A DNA stretch of 64,000 nt from Umbribacter vaginalis (GCA_001552935.1 KQ959705.1:8813-72812), one strand, 5' to 3'; shown: positions 25,727-35,208, numbered from the stretch's first letter. Numbers and translations: made by a program. Notes: generated by a model from the letters alone, not told the origin.

Positions 25727-27481
25727 TTATGCTTTTTCCCACACTTTTACACGGCATGCGCGTACGGGTTCTTTTCCAATAGGCTTATCGTCTATGCTGG
25801 TAAACGTGGCAAACGCACCATGAGTTCCACTGCTTGCGCACCACTCACCCCACTGCTCTGCACCAGAATCAACAGGCAGTGTTACGTAGGTTTTTGCACG
25901 CACGTCAAGCACTAAAATTGAATAGGTCGACTTTACAACAACAACATCATCGCACCAGCAGGGGGCTGTTGTAGGCATGCGTCCAAAATGAAACCATGGC
26001 GATGCATTGTAAAATGCCGCATATGAAGTGTCTGCATGCTGGGTATTTTCTGGGGCGTTTGCTGGTGTTTTGCCTGAGTTTGCGCCCTTTGATGCCGCTT
26101 GTGACGTTTGAGACGCTTGTGACGTTTTCATTGTTTGATCAGCTGATATTCCATTGCTCGTGTTGTTTTGAGCGCTTGCTTGTGGCGCTGTTGTTGCAAG
26201 AGGAAAGTATGTTCCAAGTTTAGTAATGCCCGTTTTATTTTTGTAGCTTCCCTCTATGCCAAAAGTAAAGCCGCTTGTTCCATAGCTAACGTTCACAGGG
26301 CGTATTCCAGCAGGTAATACCAAGCTATCTACCAGAGCACCAGTAGTATCAAACGCCATAAGGCGTGTATGCGAGCGCGATTGCTGCATGCGTTCAGCAG
26401 TACAGATAAATGTATTGCTTATAGCAAGTGATGCAACAAAACCCGCCTGTGATTCGCGAAAACAGCGAACAGCATTGTTGGTGTTTCCTGGCAAAAATGC
26501 GCTTCGAATACAACTTACTGATGGTTGTGAACTTGTCGGAGAAGCTTGAGTACGGGTGTTTTGTTGGTCATGTGACGCACCGCCGTGTGTACTATCGTGT
26601 GCACTACCTTGTATGTTACTTTGCACACCTGATCCAGCACCAGTTTGTATGTCTGATCCAGCACCATGCTGCGCACTGTCCTGCACTCCATTTTGCGTAC
26701 TATCAGCTTGTTTGCTTGTCGTACCTGTTGCTTGTGTTTCAGGAACAGCAGTGCTTGTTCCTTTTGTTGTTGCCAGTGTTTGTGCAGCAAGCGTTGCCGA
26801 TGCAGATGCAGCAACCGATAAAGATTGTTCGTGTGCGTTTGCTTTGGTTTTGCGCAATGGCACGTTAATCTGCCAAAATACTTGTTTGCCAACAATTCCT
26901 ATGGTGGGCATCGCTTCGCTTTGCAATCCCTCGTCTAATAAAAGCGGCTGTTCAATTCCTGTAGCTGTTAATCGAGCACACCATATACGCCAGGTGTTGG
27001 TAAGAATGTGTGCTTCAAGCCATACGATGCCTTGTTGGCTTGCGCGCACGTCATAAATATCAAAACCCTCAGCATTATCGCGCGCCTGAGAAAGTACAAT
27101 ACGTGGCTTTTGTATGTCTTGCAGTTTACCTGCTGCAGTGCTGTGGCTCCCAAAACGAACAATCCCAACAGCATTAAGCGGATGTCCTGTTTGCGTAGGC
27201 GTAAGATAGGCAAGTATTCCCTCATCGCTCATCCACATAAGCGAGTGGTACGGCAAATCAAAACTTCCACGCAGGCGCATCATCGCATTTGGGTCGTCAA
27301 GCTGCGTAAATGCGTCCAGTGATACAATGTTTTCAGGTGTAACGGCAAGTTCGCTGGTAAGCGTTGTATTTTTTTTCGACTTTACGACACCGTTAACGCC
27401 AACAATTCCTGCCAAAACACCAGCCCCAATAGCGCCTCGTACAAGCGTTCGGCGTGTTATAGTAAGCTTTTGTTTTTGCAT
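25727..27481 (-). CDS. Tat-exported protein of unknown function with low-complexity insertions
   Basis: A 584-residue protein starting at ATG 27481 after AAAGGAG. The N-terminus has a twin-arginine signal (TRRTLVRGAIGAGVLAGIVG) without a lipobox. The folded parts contain repeated short strands ending in aromatic residues (YHSLMWMSDEGILAYL, GIVWLEAHILTNTWRIWCARL, TYSILVLDVRAKTYV), which suggests a beta-propeller-like domain. Two long Gln/Ser/Thr/Ala/Gly-rich stretches interrupt it (about 205-310 and 415-475). No enzyme motif was recognised. It is divergent from a two-component system (gap about 200 bp) and might be a sensor accessory or target, which is speculation. Confidence 0.65.
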   Translation of the reverse strand: MQKQKLTITRRTLVRGAIGAGVLAGIVGVNGVVKSKKNTTLTSELAVTPENIVSLDAFTQLDDPNAMMRLRGSFDLPYHSLMWMSDEGILAYLTPTQTGHPLNAVGIVRFGSHSTAAGKLQDIQKPRIVLSQARDNAEGFDIYDVRASQQGIVWLEAHILTNTWRIWCARLTATGIEQPLLLDEGLQSEAMPTIGIVGKQVFWQINVPLRKTKANAHEQSLSVAASASATLAAQTLATTKGTSTAVPETQATGTTSKQADSTQNGVQDSAQHGAGSDIQTGAGSGVQSNIQGSAHDSTHGGASHDQQNTRTQASPTSSQPSVSCIRSAFLPGNTNNAVRCFRESQAGFVASLAISNTFICTAERMQQSRSHTRLMAFDTTGALVDSLVLPAGIRPVNVSYGTSGFTFGIEGSYKNKTGITKLGTYFPLATTAPQASAQNNTSNGISADQTMKTSQASQTSQAASKGANSGKTPANAPENTQHADTSYAAFYNASPWFHFGRMPTTAPCWCDDVVVVKSTYSILVLDVRAKTYVTLPVDSGAEQWGEWCASSGTHGAFATFTSIDDKPIGKEPVRACRVKVWEKA

Positions 27482-27678
27482 ATATTCTTTCTCCTTTAAG
27501 AGTACTTGTTATTATATAGCCAGTAACGTGCATAAAATCATAACTTGTGCTACTTTTGAGCTTCTTTTGTTGGAATTGTGGATTACTTGTTAAGAATAAA
27601 TTGGTACAATAGGCACGGAGCAAAAGAATACATAAGGTCGTTGCCTTTGTTTGCTCTTGCAGCGGGAGGATAGGTGAA

Positions 27679-28404
27679 ATGTTCATGACCAACGAAGCCA
27701 CTCGACGTATTCTGCTCGTCGAGGATGAAAAAGCAATTCGTGATGCCGTTACTGCGTATCTCGAGCGTGAAAATTACTGGGTAACAGCTGTGGGAGATGG
27801 CCAAGTTGCGCTTGACGAATTTGAAAAACACCACTTCGATTTGGTAATTCTCGATTTAATGCTTCCTCATGTAACAGGCGAACAAGTATGTCGTGTTATT
27901 CGCGATAATTCAGATGTTCCTATTATTATGCTTACGGCAAAAGGCGAAGTTGAAGATCGTATTATTGGTCTTGAACTTGGCGCTGACGATTATCTTATCA
28001 AGCCATTTAGTCCGCGCGAGCTGGTAGCGCGTGCGCGTGCGCTGTTGCGTCGTGTACATGCCGATAGTGAACCACAGCGTGAAGTGCTTGATTTTGGTGG
28101 GCTTATCATTGATGTATCAGGGCATAAAGTGCTGGTCAATGGCGAAGAGATTGATCTTACTGCCAGCGAATTTAAGCTGCTTACTACTTTGTCGCGTTAT
28201 CCAGGTCGTGTATATTCACGCATGGAGCTTGTTGAAAAAGTTCTTGGCTACGATTTTGAAGGCTACGAACGCACTATCGATTCGCATGTAAAAAACCTTC
28301 GCGCAAAAATTGGTGACAATCCTCGTCATCCGCGCTGGTTACATACCGTTCATGGCGTGGGTTATCGTTTTGAAGATCCCACCAGCGCAAACACTTCCAA
28401 TTAA
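27679..28404 (+). CDS. OmpR/PhoB-family response regulator
   Basis: A 241-residue protein. The receiver domain (ILLVEDEKAIRDAV with acidic pocket, phospho-Asp in LVILDLMLPHVTGE, MLTAKGE, and the Lys of DDYLIKPFSPREL) is followed by a winged-helix output domain (LTASEFKLLTTLSRYPGRVYSRMELVEKVLG...RTIDSHVKNLRAKIG). It binds DNA after phosphorylation by the kinase encoded six bases later. GGAGGATAGGTGAA precedes the start; an ATG two codons on is an alternative. Target genes are unknown; the divergent Tat protein is one candidate. Confidence 0.94.
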   Translation: MFMTNEATRRILLVEDEKAIRDAVTAYLERENYWVTAVGDGQVALDEFEKHHFDLVILDLMLPHVTGEQVCRVIRDNSDVPIIMLTAKGEVEDRIIGLELGADDYLIKPFSPRELVARARALLRRVHADSEPQREVLDFGGLIIDVSGHKVLVNGEEIDLTASEFKLLTTLSRYPGRVYSRMELVEKVLGYDFEGYERTIDSHVKNLRAKIGDNPRHPRWLHTVHGVGYRFEDPTSANTSN

Positions 28405-28409
28405 ATGCA

Positions 28410-29837
28410 ATGCGGCTGTTGATGCGGCGCTTCGGTCATTCAATATGCAATGCGCTTAGCAAACTGCGCTCAGTAGTAATTGGTGTTGAATATACGCGCC
28501 GCATGACGGTATATTTTGCCTGTATAGCAGCCATGACAGCCTTTATTGCCGTGTGTGTTGTTTCTATTGTATGGGAACAATATTTCAACTTGTACACACG
28601 CGACAACATTCAATCGCTTGCCAATGCTACTGCACAGCAGATTTCTCGGTCATACGACAATAGTCACTCGTTTTCTGCATCCACGCTCGCAACAGCCGAC
28701 AACGCTGCGCGCTTATATGCAGGCATGGGCGTTATGATTACCGATGAACAGGGGACAGTGGTATACAACTCAGCCGATCACGATCGCCATCGCAGTACGT
28801 TAGAGCGCGTTGTACCTGCTCGTGTTAATGGTGCAACATCTCCTATTTACAGTAACGGAAAAATTGTAGGCACGGTACGCTTGTGGATTGAAGGGTCTGA
28901 CACCTTATTGCGCAATGCCGACAAGGAATTCCGTTCGCAATCGTACGGCGCAATGATGTGTTCTACTCTTATTGCGCTTGTATTAGCATCTCTGCTTGGA
29001 TATTTATTTGCGCGTAATTTAATGCGCCCTATTAAGCGCATGCGCGAAACAGCAATGCAGCTTAAAGAGGGGAATTTATCTGCTCGAACAGGGCTTAAAG
29101 GTCGCGACGAAGTATCGCTTCTGGGTCGTACGTTTGATGATATGGCGTCTGCTATCGAGCGCGATCGTACGATGGAACGCCGCCTTACTACCGATGTTGC
29201 TCATGAATTGCGCACGCCGCTTATGGCAATTCAATCGACGGTTGAAGCAATGATTGATAAGGTATTCCCCGCTGATGAGCAGCATCTTGTAACCGTTAAT
29301 ACCGAAGTGCAGCGCTTGGGTCGTTTGGTTGACTCATTGCTTAAGCTGTCTCGGTTGGAAAATCGCTCCGTGCCATTTAAGGAAGATAGACTGAACTTAG
29401 CGCAGCTGATAGATGGCATAATTTCAACACACAAGTCGTACGTGCATGATGCAGGCTTGCGCTTGCACTATCATGCGCAGCACGATGTATATGTACGCGG
29501 AGATGGCGATATGTTGCGTCAAGCAACGGCAAACCTGATCTCAAACGCGGTGCGCTATACCCCCGCTGGCTCAGTTACCGTGCAAATTGGTGCAAGTGCT
29601 ACCGAGGCGTATATAGCAGTTCGTGATACAGGAGTAGGCTTATCACCCGAAGAAGCAAAAATGGTTTTCGAGCGTTTTTGGCGTGCTGATGAGCATCGTA
29701 GTCGTGCAAGTGGCGGTTTGGGTATTGGTCTCAGCGTTGTGCGAGAAATTATTGAGCGCCACCATGGACGCATTCAAGTTGAAGGAGAAAAAGGCAAAGG
29801 CGCGTGTTTTACCATCTTTTTGCCGCGCTGTTCGTAG
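28410..29837 (+). CDS. Sensor histidine kinase
   Basis: A 475-residue membrane kinase. Two transmembrane helices (VYFACIAAMTAFIAVCVVSIV; MMCSTLIALVLASLLGYLFA) enclose an extracytoplasmic sensor of about 110 residues. HAMP (RNLMRPIKRMRETAMQLKEGN), the H-box (DVAHELRTPLMAI), N-box (NLISNAVRYTP) and G-boxes (DTGVGLSPEE; GGLGIGLSVV) follow in order. It should phosphorylate the upstream response regulator. Signal unknown. No strong ribosome site, so translation is probably coupled. The end of the gene forms the first unit of a 17-bp repeat. Confidence 0.93.
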   Translation: MRLLMRRFGHSICNALSKLRSVVIGVEYTRRMTVYFACIAAMTAFIAVCVVSIVWEQYFNLYTRDNIQSLANATAQQISRSYDNSHSFSASTLATADNAARLYAGMGVMITDEQGTVVYNSADHDRHRSTLERVVPARVNGATSPIYSNGKIVGTVRLWIEGSDTLLRNADKEFRSQSYGAMMCSTLIALVLASLLGYLFARNLMRPIKRMRETAMQLKEGNLSARTGLKGRDEVSLLGRTFDDMASAIERDRTMERRLTTDVAHELRTPLMAIQSTVEAMIDKVFPADEQHLVTVNTEVQRLGRLVDSLLKLSRLENRSVPFKEDRLNLAQLIDGIISTHKSYVHDAGLRLHYHAQHDVYVRGDGDMLRQATANLISNAVRYTPAGSVTVQIGASATEAYIAVRDTGVGLSPEEAKMVFERFWRADEHRSRASGGLGIGLSVVREIIERHHGRIQVEGEKGKGACFTIFLPRCS

Positions 29838-29940
29838 TGGGGAACGTGGCATTGTTGTAGCGTGTCGATGCTGGTAGAAGCGCGATTTGCCGCGCTGCTC
29901 GTAGAGGGATTTGTAGGGGAGTTTGCCGCGCTGTTCGTAG
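29821..29940. repeat. Three copies of a 17-bp repeat spanning the kinase stop
   Basis: TGCCGCGCTGYTCGTAG occurs at 29821-29837 (the last codons and stop of the kinase), 29888-29904 and 29924-29940. The coding copy suggests the intergenic ones arose by duplication of the gene end. Confidence 0.8.
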
Positions 29941-30073
29941 TGCTTGCCCGCGTTTTGCTCTCGTTTTTTCTGTGAACCTGATATAAGAACAGCGCATTGT
30001 GCGTGTATTGCGCGATAATACAAACGTTCACGCACTCTCCAGTTATGCGCTTTACAGAAAGGAAGCGGTTTTC

Positions 30074-30946
30074 GTGCTAGAAATCGACATTAAGCCAGAT
30101 GCACAGGGCAAAGTTCGCGATATTTACGACCTGGGCGATTCGTTGTTGCTTGTTGCAACCGATCGCATTTCCGCGTTCGACTACATTTTGTCTGATACAA
30201 TCCCCAATAAAGGTATTGTCCTTACACAGCTTTCATGTTTTTGGTTTAAGTTGCTTGAAGGCGTGGTAGAAAACCACCTTATCTCTAGCGATGTTGCCGA
30301 CTTGCCCGCAAAGTTCAAGCCGTATGCCGATTACCTGCGCGGCCGTTTTATGCTGGTGAAAAAGGCAAATATGTTCCCAGCTGAATGTATTGTTCGTGGT
30401 TATTTAGCAGGAAGTGGCTTGAAAGAATATCGCGCAACACAAACAGTGTGTGGCATCACACTTCCAGCTGGTTTGCAAGAGTCGTCGCAGCTGCCTGAGC
30501 CTATTTTTACTCCGTCTACCAAGGCTGAACTGGGAGAACATGATGAAAATATCAGCTTTACGCGTTTGTGCGAAATCCTTGGAGAAAAAGATGCAAATAC
30601 CTTGCGTGACCTTGCTGTTCGCATCTACACAACAGCGCGTAATCATGCTGCCGAGCGCGGTATTATTATTGCTGATACCAAGTTTGAGTTTGGACGCGTG
30701 AACGGCAACGTTATTCTGGCAGATGAGGTGCTCACACCCGATTCATCGCGTTTTTGGCCTGCGGAAAGTTATCATGAGGGCGTTGAACAGCCAAGCTACG
30801 ACAAACAATTTGTACGCGATTGGCTTAGTGCACATTGGGATAAACAAGGTAACCCGCCTGCATTACCTGCTGACATTATCCAAAAAACAAGCGAAAAATA
30901 CGTGCATGCGTATGAAGCTATCACAGGCGAAGCGTTTAAATTTTAA
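30074..30946 (+). CDS. purC: Phosphoribosylaminoimidazole-succinocarboxamide (SAICAR) synthase
   Basis: A 290-residue enzyme starting at GTG 30074 behind GGAAG; the upstream in-frame extension is unlikely. It joins aspartate to CAIR using ATP in purine synthesis, the step before PurB. Landmarks are GKVRDIYDLGDSLLLVATDRISAFDYIL, GRFMLVKKANMFPAECIVRGYLAGSG, the TPSTKAELGEHDENIS segment, and DTKFEFG and DEVLTPDSSRFW. Length and sequence match the longer ADE1-like form of the enzyme. Confidence 0.94.
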   Translation: MLEIDIKPDAQGKVRDIYDLGDSLLLVATDRISAFDYILSDTIPNKGIVLTQLSCFWFKLLEGVVENHLISSDVADLPAKFKPYADYLRGRFMLVKKANMFPAECIVRGYLAGSGLKEYRATQTVCGITLPAGLQESSQLPEPIFTPSTKAELGEHDENISFTRLCEILGEKDANTLRDLAVRIYTTARNHAAERGIIIADTKFEFGRVNGNVILADEVLTPDSSRFWPAESYHEGVEQPSYDKQFVRDWLSAHWDKQGNPPALPADIIQKTSEKYVHAYEAITGEAFKF

Positions 30947-31043
30947 GTGCGCGTAATACATTTTTGTGTGTGACAAACGTGTTGCACATAGGTATACGCA
31001 ACGGTAAGAACGAGACATTATAGGTGGTTAGGAGCCAGAACGT

Positions 31044-31634
31044 ATGACTCAACGAAACCCATTGAATAGTCGCTATCAAAGCGATGAGAAACTTGGCAAA
31101 ACACGTAAAAGTGCCGCTGCAGCAAAACCAAGCACAAAAGCTGCTGCTACGGTGTGTGCTGCGCCTCCGAAAACGAAAAAAGAAAAGCGCGCTGAAGAAG
31201 CTGCACGTGCTCGTAAGATACGTGCACGCCAGCTTCCCCAACAACGCGATGCTCAGTTTAATGTTCCAACACCCGAGTATAAGCGTGTTCGCCGTTTATG
31301 GTGGATTGTGCTTATTACAGCAATCGTGCTGGTAACAGTGTCGTTTTTACTTACAAAGGTGCCAGGTGTTCCCGTTGAACTTTCAACGGTGATACTTGTT
31401 ATTGCGTATGCGTTTATTATTTATGCCATTTACCTTGATGTAGGAAAAACGCGTAAGCTGCGCCGAGCCTATCAAGTTGCTGTGCTTAACAATAAGTCGA
31501 AGGCTATTCGTGCTGAACAAAAGCGTATGCATGCCCAAAATGTGGAAGCAGCGCGCAAGCGTGCAGAACAGCCTGAGGAAGCACCTACGCCGCGAAAGGG
31601 GGTTTTTGCTCGTTTGTTCGGGAAAAAGAAATAG
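31044..31634 (+). CDS. Small two-helix membrane protein, unknown function
   Basis: A 196-residue protein with an AGGAG site. A charged, Lys/Ala-rich N-terminal arm (about 80 residues, KTKKEKRAEEAARARK) leads to two adjacent transmembrane helices (RLWWIVLITAIVLVTVSFLL; VELSTVILVIAYAFIIYAIY) and a basic cytosolic tail ending RLFGKKK. Both ends are therefore probably cytosolic. No enzyme motif or known family was recognised with confidence. Confidence 0.7.
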   Translation: MTQRNPLNSRYQSDEKLGKTRKSAAAAKPSTKAAATVCAAPPKTKKEKRAEEAARARKIRARQLPQQRDAQFNVPTPEYKRVRRLWWIVLITAIVLVTVSFLLTKVPGVPVELSTVILVIAYAFIIYAIYLDVGKTRKLRRAYQVAVLNNKSKAIRAEQKRMHAQNVEAARKRAEQPEEAPTPRKGVFARLFGKKK

Positions 31635-31741
31635 CCCCGAACGTTGGCGCTATGCGCCGCTCGCGTTTCCACACTGCTTGCTGGCTATGGGTCTTACCAT
31701 TCGCTTTGTTCGCAAAGGAAATACGCGTGTCTCGCATTTCT

Positions 31742-31808
31742 AATATGCTACTAAGTTGGTATGATATATCATGCAAATATGCTACTATGTAGATATGATA
31801 TACCATGT
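31742..31808. repeat. Tandem 33-bp repeat with nested dyads
   Basis: AATATGCTACTA followed by a TATGATATA-CATG block occurs at 31742-31774 and again at 31776-31808. Each unit contains partial dyads (GGTATGATATATCAT; ATGATATACC), so the region can fold into alternative hairpins. It lies just before the preQ1 riboswitch. Confidence 0.65.
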
Positions 31809-31876
31809 AGCATGTGACCATGGAGTATTCGACCATGTAATATGTGGCATACCAAGGAAATGCGCTGGTAACAATA

Positions 31877-31914
31877 TGGTTGTTCGCAAAATCCAACCGA
31901 AAAAAACTAAGGAT
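31877..31914 (+). ncRNA. PreQ1-I riboswitch
   Basis: Stem GGTTG (31878-31882) and CAACC (31894-31898) enclose a loop beginning TTC, followed by an A-rich tail GAAAAAAACTAAGG (31899-31912). The ACTAAGG end and the 11-nt loop match the class I preQ1 aptamer, in which the tail docks into the loop when preQ1 binds. AAGGA of the tail is also the ribosome site of the transporter gene that starts at 31920, so control should be translational. The downstream queuosine-precursor transporter supports the call. Confidence 0.85.
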
Positions 31915-31919
31915 GAAAC

Positions 31920-32627
31920 ATGAAAAAAACGAATCGTAATTTAATGCTGTGCGCTATGATTTTTGTAGTTTCGTTGGTTGTTGCCAACATGGTTACTGCA
32001 AAAACGTTCACTACTGGAATTCCCCTGTTTGGACACGACATTATTCTTCCTGGTGCTGTATTCTGCTATGCACTTACGTTTCTTATGACCGATGTTGTTG
32101 GTGAAATTTGGGGCAAACGTGAAGCTCAAACCGTTGTGTTATGCGGTTTTGTATGCCAAGTGTTTGCGCTTATTTTGGTACTGTTTACACAAACACTTCC
32201 TGCTGTAAACCCCGATATGCAACATGCTTATGACATGCTGCTTGGGCAAAATGCGGTATTTGTACTGGGTAGCATGACTGCTTACTTACTTTCGCAATCG
32301 TGGGACGTTGTTATCTTTCATAAGCTGCGCAATCATTTTGTGTCGAACACCGGTGAGGGTGTTGCCAAGCGTTGGATATGGAACAACGCTTCAACTATGA
32401 CATCGCAGATTATCGATACAGCGGTATTTATTATTATCAGTTTTGGTTTTGGTATGGGATGGATTTTCCATTTAGAAACATTGCCTCAGTTGGGCGGTAT
32501 GATAGTAGGCCAATACTTGTTAAAATTTGTGTTAGCTGCACTTGATACGCCTGTGTTTTACTTCTTAACACGCCGCAGCCATGCTGGTTTACAAGTAGGG
32601 AAGCAAGTATCAGTGCTTGATGCGTAA
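31920..32627 (+). CDS. Queuosine precursor transporter (YhhQ/VUT family)
   Basis: A 235-residue membrane protein with about six helices, typical of the YhhQ family, which imports queuosine precursors such as preQ0 or preQ1. Conserved sequence includes VVANMVTAKTF near the N-terminus, the ALTFLMTDVVGEIWGKREA segment after helix two, SQSWDVVIFHKLR, and RWIWNNASTMTSQIIDTAVFI. The preQ1-I riboswitch that overlaps its ribosome site would shut it off when preQ1 is plentiful. QueF is encoded 1.8 kb downstream. Confidence 0.92.
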   Translation: MKKTNRNLMLCAMIFVVSLVVANMVTAKTFTTGIPLFGHDIILPGAVFCYALTFLMTDVVGEIWGKREAQTVVLCGFVCQVFALILVLFTQTLPAVNPDMQHAYDMLLGQNAVFVLGSMTAYLLSQSWDVVIFHKLRNHFVSNTGEGVAKRWIWNNASTMTSQIIDTAVFIIISFGFGMGWIFHLETLPQLGGMIVGQYLLKFVLAALDTPVFYFLTRRSHAGLQVGKQVSVLDA

Positions 32628-32640
32628 CATCGGTGTTGGA

Positions 32641-32768
32641 TGTGTAACGCATCACGCACACCACACGCGTGCGCATGCGGTATATTTTACGTGCATGTAA
32701 CGTTAACTGTGTAGACGCGCATCACATATGTGTAATGCATCACGCGCACCACACGCGTGCACGCACGG
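32641..32768. repeat. Two 40-bp direct repeats before the symporter gene
   Basis: Segments 32641-32680 and 32729-32768 share TGTGTAAYGCATCACGC and CCACACGCGTGC with few mismatches, 88 bp apart. Their function is unknown. Confidence 0.75.
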
Positions 32769-32884
32769 CAACCGATGGCACGCTCAGAATTTCTTTTAAC
32801 GCTTTCTGCGCACTTCATGGTAGAATATTGTCCTTATATGCTTTATGGGGTGCATATTTCCACACAAAGAAAGATTCATGCATT

Positions 32885-34312
32885 ATGGAAATTCTGGAAC
32901 AAATAGACAGTTTAGTATGGGGTCCAGCAATGATATTGTTGTTGCTGGGCTCGCATTTGTATCTTACTATTCGCACACGTTTTATTCAGCGTAAACTTCC
33001 GAGCGCTATTCGCATGTCGCTTATTAATGATACATCAGAAAGTGCAGGCAAAGGCGACATCAGTCATTTTGGAGCACTTGCTACCGCACTAGCTGCAACA
33101 GTTGGAACAGGCTCTATCGTAGGTGTTGCAACCGCTATTTTGTCAGGTGGGCCAGGGGCTATTTTTTGGATGTGGATTACCGGTATTTTTGGCATTGCTA
33201 CGAAATACACTGAAGTATTTATTGCTATTAAGTATCGCGTTATTGACGCACATGGCACTATGCTTGGTGGCGCGATGTATGCATGGGATCGCGCGTTCAA
33301 AAAGGATGGCAAAACTCCCTGGTATGCAAAGTTTTTTGCAATTGTATTTTCCATTTTTGCAGCTATTGCCGCGCTTGGCATTGGTAATGCCGTACAATCG
33401 AACGCCATGACAGGCATTATTACAGCACACAGTGGTATTCCTGCATGGATTGCAGGGCTTATTATTGCTGCTCTTGCTGCTGTTGTAGTAATCGGCGGCG
33501 TAAAATCTATCTCGCGCGTGTGCGAATTTTTGGTACCGATTATGGCAGTTGGTTATGCGCTTGGCTGCTTTATCATTCTTGCTATGAACGCTGAATTTAT
33601 CATTCCCGCATTTCAGGAAATTATTCTGTGCGCTTTTACGCCACGTGCTGCTTTTGGTGGTGCTGTGGGTTCAGGAATTATGGTTGCGTTGCAATACGGT
33701 TGTGCGCGCGGTTTGTTTTCAAACGAAAGTGGACTTGGTTCATCGGCTATTATTGCTGCGGCAGCACAAACAAAAAACCCTGCTCAACAGGCACTTGTTG
33801 CCATGACAGGTGCATTTTGGTCGACGGTTGTTATATGTTTGCTTACGGGTATCGTTATTGTGTCAACGCTGTTAGCACACCCCGATGCGGTAAGTTATGT
33901 TGCAGGTCATCCTACGCTTTCCGGTACCGATTTGGCTAATTTGGCATTTCAACACGTGCCTTTTGTAGGAGCACCTATTTTAGCGCTGGGAATTATTGCG
34001 TTTTCATTTTCTACTATCCTTGGCTGGTATTATTACGGTAACCGTGCAGCAGCCTATTTGTTTGGAAGTAAAGGTATACGCGTTTATCAGGTGCTTTACG
34101 TGCTTGCTACGTTTTTTGGTGCGGTAGGTGTTGGCAATGTGGTATGGACTATATCCGACATCACCAACGCGCTTATGGCAATTCCCAATATCATAGTAAC
34201 GTTATTGCTGTCAGGTATTGTCGCACGCGAAACGAAGCATTATGTTTATCAGCATCATATGGATGAAGAATCAAACGATCCTATTCCTACTATCACGAGC
34301 GTGCAATCATAG
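32885..34312 (+). CDS. Alanine/glycine:sodium symporter (AGCS family)
   Basis: A 475-residue membrane protein with about eleven helices. ATG at 32885 is chosen because the family's N-terminus (MEILEQIDSLVWGPAMILLLLGSHLYLTIRTRF) begins there; the longer frame is not conserved in character. FGALATALAATVGTGSIVGVATAI holds the Na+/substrate site region, and GLFSNESGLGSSAIIAAAAQTK is a family signature. It imports alanine or glycine with sodium. The ribosome site is weak (AAAGAAAG). Confidence 0.92.
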   Translation: MEILEQIDSLVWGPAMILLLLGSHLYLTIRTRFIQRKLPSAIRMSLINDTSESAGKGDISHFGALATALAATVGTGSIVGVATAILSGGPGAIFWMWITGIFGIATKYTEVFIAIKYRVIDAHGTMLGGAMYAWDRAFKKDGKTPWYAKFFAIVFSIFAAIAALGIGNAVQSNAMTGIITAHSGIPAWIAGLIIAALAAVVVIGGVKSISRVCEFLVPIMAVGYALGCFIILAMNAEFIIPAFQEIILCAFTPRAAFGGAVGSGIMVALQYGCARGLFSNESGLGSSAIIAAAAQTKNPAQQALVAMTGAFWSTVVICLLTGIVIVSTLLAHPDAVSYVAGHPTLSGTDLANLAFQHVPFVGAPILALGIIAFSFSTILGWYYYGNRAAAYLFGSKGIRVYQVLYVLATFFGAVGVGNVVWTISDITNALMAIPNIIVTLLLSGIVARETKHYVYQHHMDEESNDPIPTITSVQS

Positions 34313-34382
34313 CGCACGATAAACGTGTGCACATATACGCACGAAACCGTACACATTCTTAACGGTACTTAAAGGAGATACT

Positions 34383-34877
34383 ATGTCACAACGCGAACGC
34401 GACTCGCTTACATTGCTGGGAAACAAGCAGGTAGAATATCCAACTACCTATGATCCGTCGCTTCTGGAAACCTTTCAAAATCAGCACCCCACACGCGATT
34501 ACATGGTTACGTTTCGCTGCCCCGAATTCACAACCCTGTGCCCTATTACGCATCAGCCCGACTTCGGCACCCTGTTTATCAATTACATCCCCGATCAGCG
34601 CATGGTTGAAAGTAAGTCGCTGAAGCTATATCTATTTTCGTTTCGCAACCACGGCGATTTTCATGAAGATGTTACCAATATCATTATGAACGACCTTATT
34701 GCGCTCATGCAGCCACGCTATATTGAAGTGCGCGGACTGTTTTACCCGCGTGGTGGAATTTCCATTTACCCGTTTGCTAATTGGGCAAATCCGCAGTTTT
34801 CATACGAGAGTATGGCACAACAACGCTTATTTTCGCAGTTAAGCGATATTGAAACACCTGCCTCATCTCATGTGTAA
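34383..34877 (+). CDS. queF: PreQ1 synthase (NADPH-dependent 7-cyano-7-deazaguanine reductase)
   Basis: A 164-residue enzyme of the short, unimodular QueF type; AAAGGAG site. It reduces preQ0 to preQ1 in queuosine synthesis. The nucleophile in [15 protein letters not shown] is C53 and the acid is D60, the same spacing as C55/D62 of the Bacillus enzyme. The signature [21 protein letters not shown] is intact. Together with the riboswitch-controlled transporter it suggests that the cell imports preQ0 and reduces it; no queCDE genes are seen in the window. Confidence 0.96.
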   Translation: MSQRERDSLTLLGNKQVEYPTTYDPSLLETFQNQHPTRDYMVTFRCPEFTTLCPITHQPDFGTLFINYIPDQRMVESKSLKLYLFSFRNHGDFHEDVTNIIMNDLIALMQPRYIEVRGLFYPRGGISIYPFANWANPQFSYESMAQQRLFSQLSDIETPASSHV

Positions 34878-34937
34878 GAATAAACTGCCAGCTGTTGCAC
34901 TCGATGAGCTGCCACACGCCATTAGTTGCCATTTCCT

Positions 34938-35000
34938 GTTAACTGCAACCCTCCCTCAGTTGCAACGTTCCGTTAGCTGCAACCCTCCGTCAGTTGCCAC
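34938..35000. repeat. Two 29-bp repeats with 34-bp period
   Basis: GTTARCTGCAACCCTCC then TCAGTTGC occurs at 34938-34966 and 34972-35000; shorter partial copies flank them. The 331-bp gap 34878-35208 shows no recognised gene besides these. Confidence 0.7.
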
Positions 35001-35208
35001 CCTCATGTGCACGTTTACGAGCTATCCAGCTCATAACACGTATATCGCTGACCCTCAAACAAAACGTTACGAAACATTACAAAACATTAAATAGAGGCTC
35101 TTTCTCGTATATGTGTGCGCTCACGATGCTTTTATCAGTCATAGTAAACGGTGTCGAAACGCGGTACATGCAAGCGTATGCACCGCACGCACAGAGGAAG
35201 GAACTATC

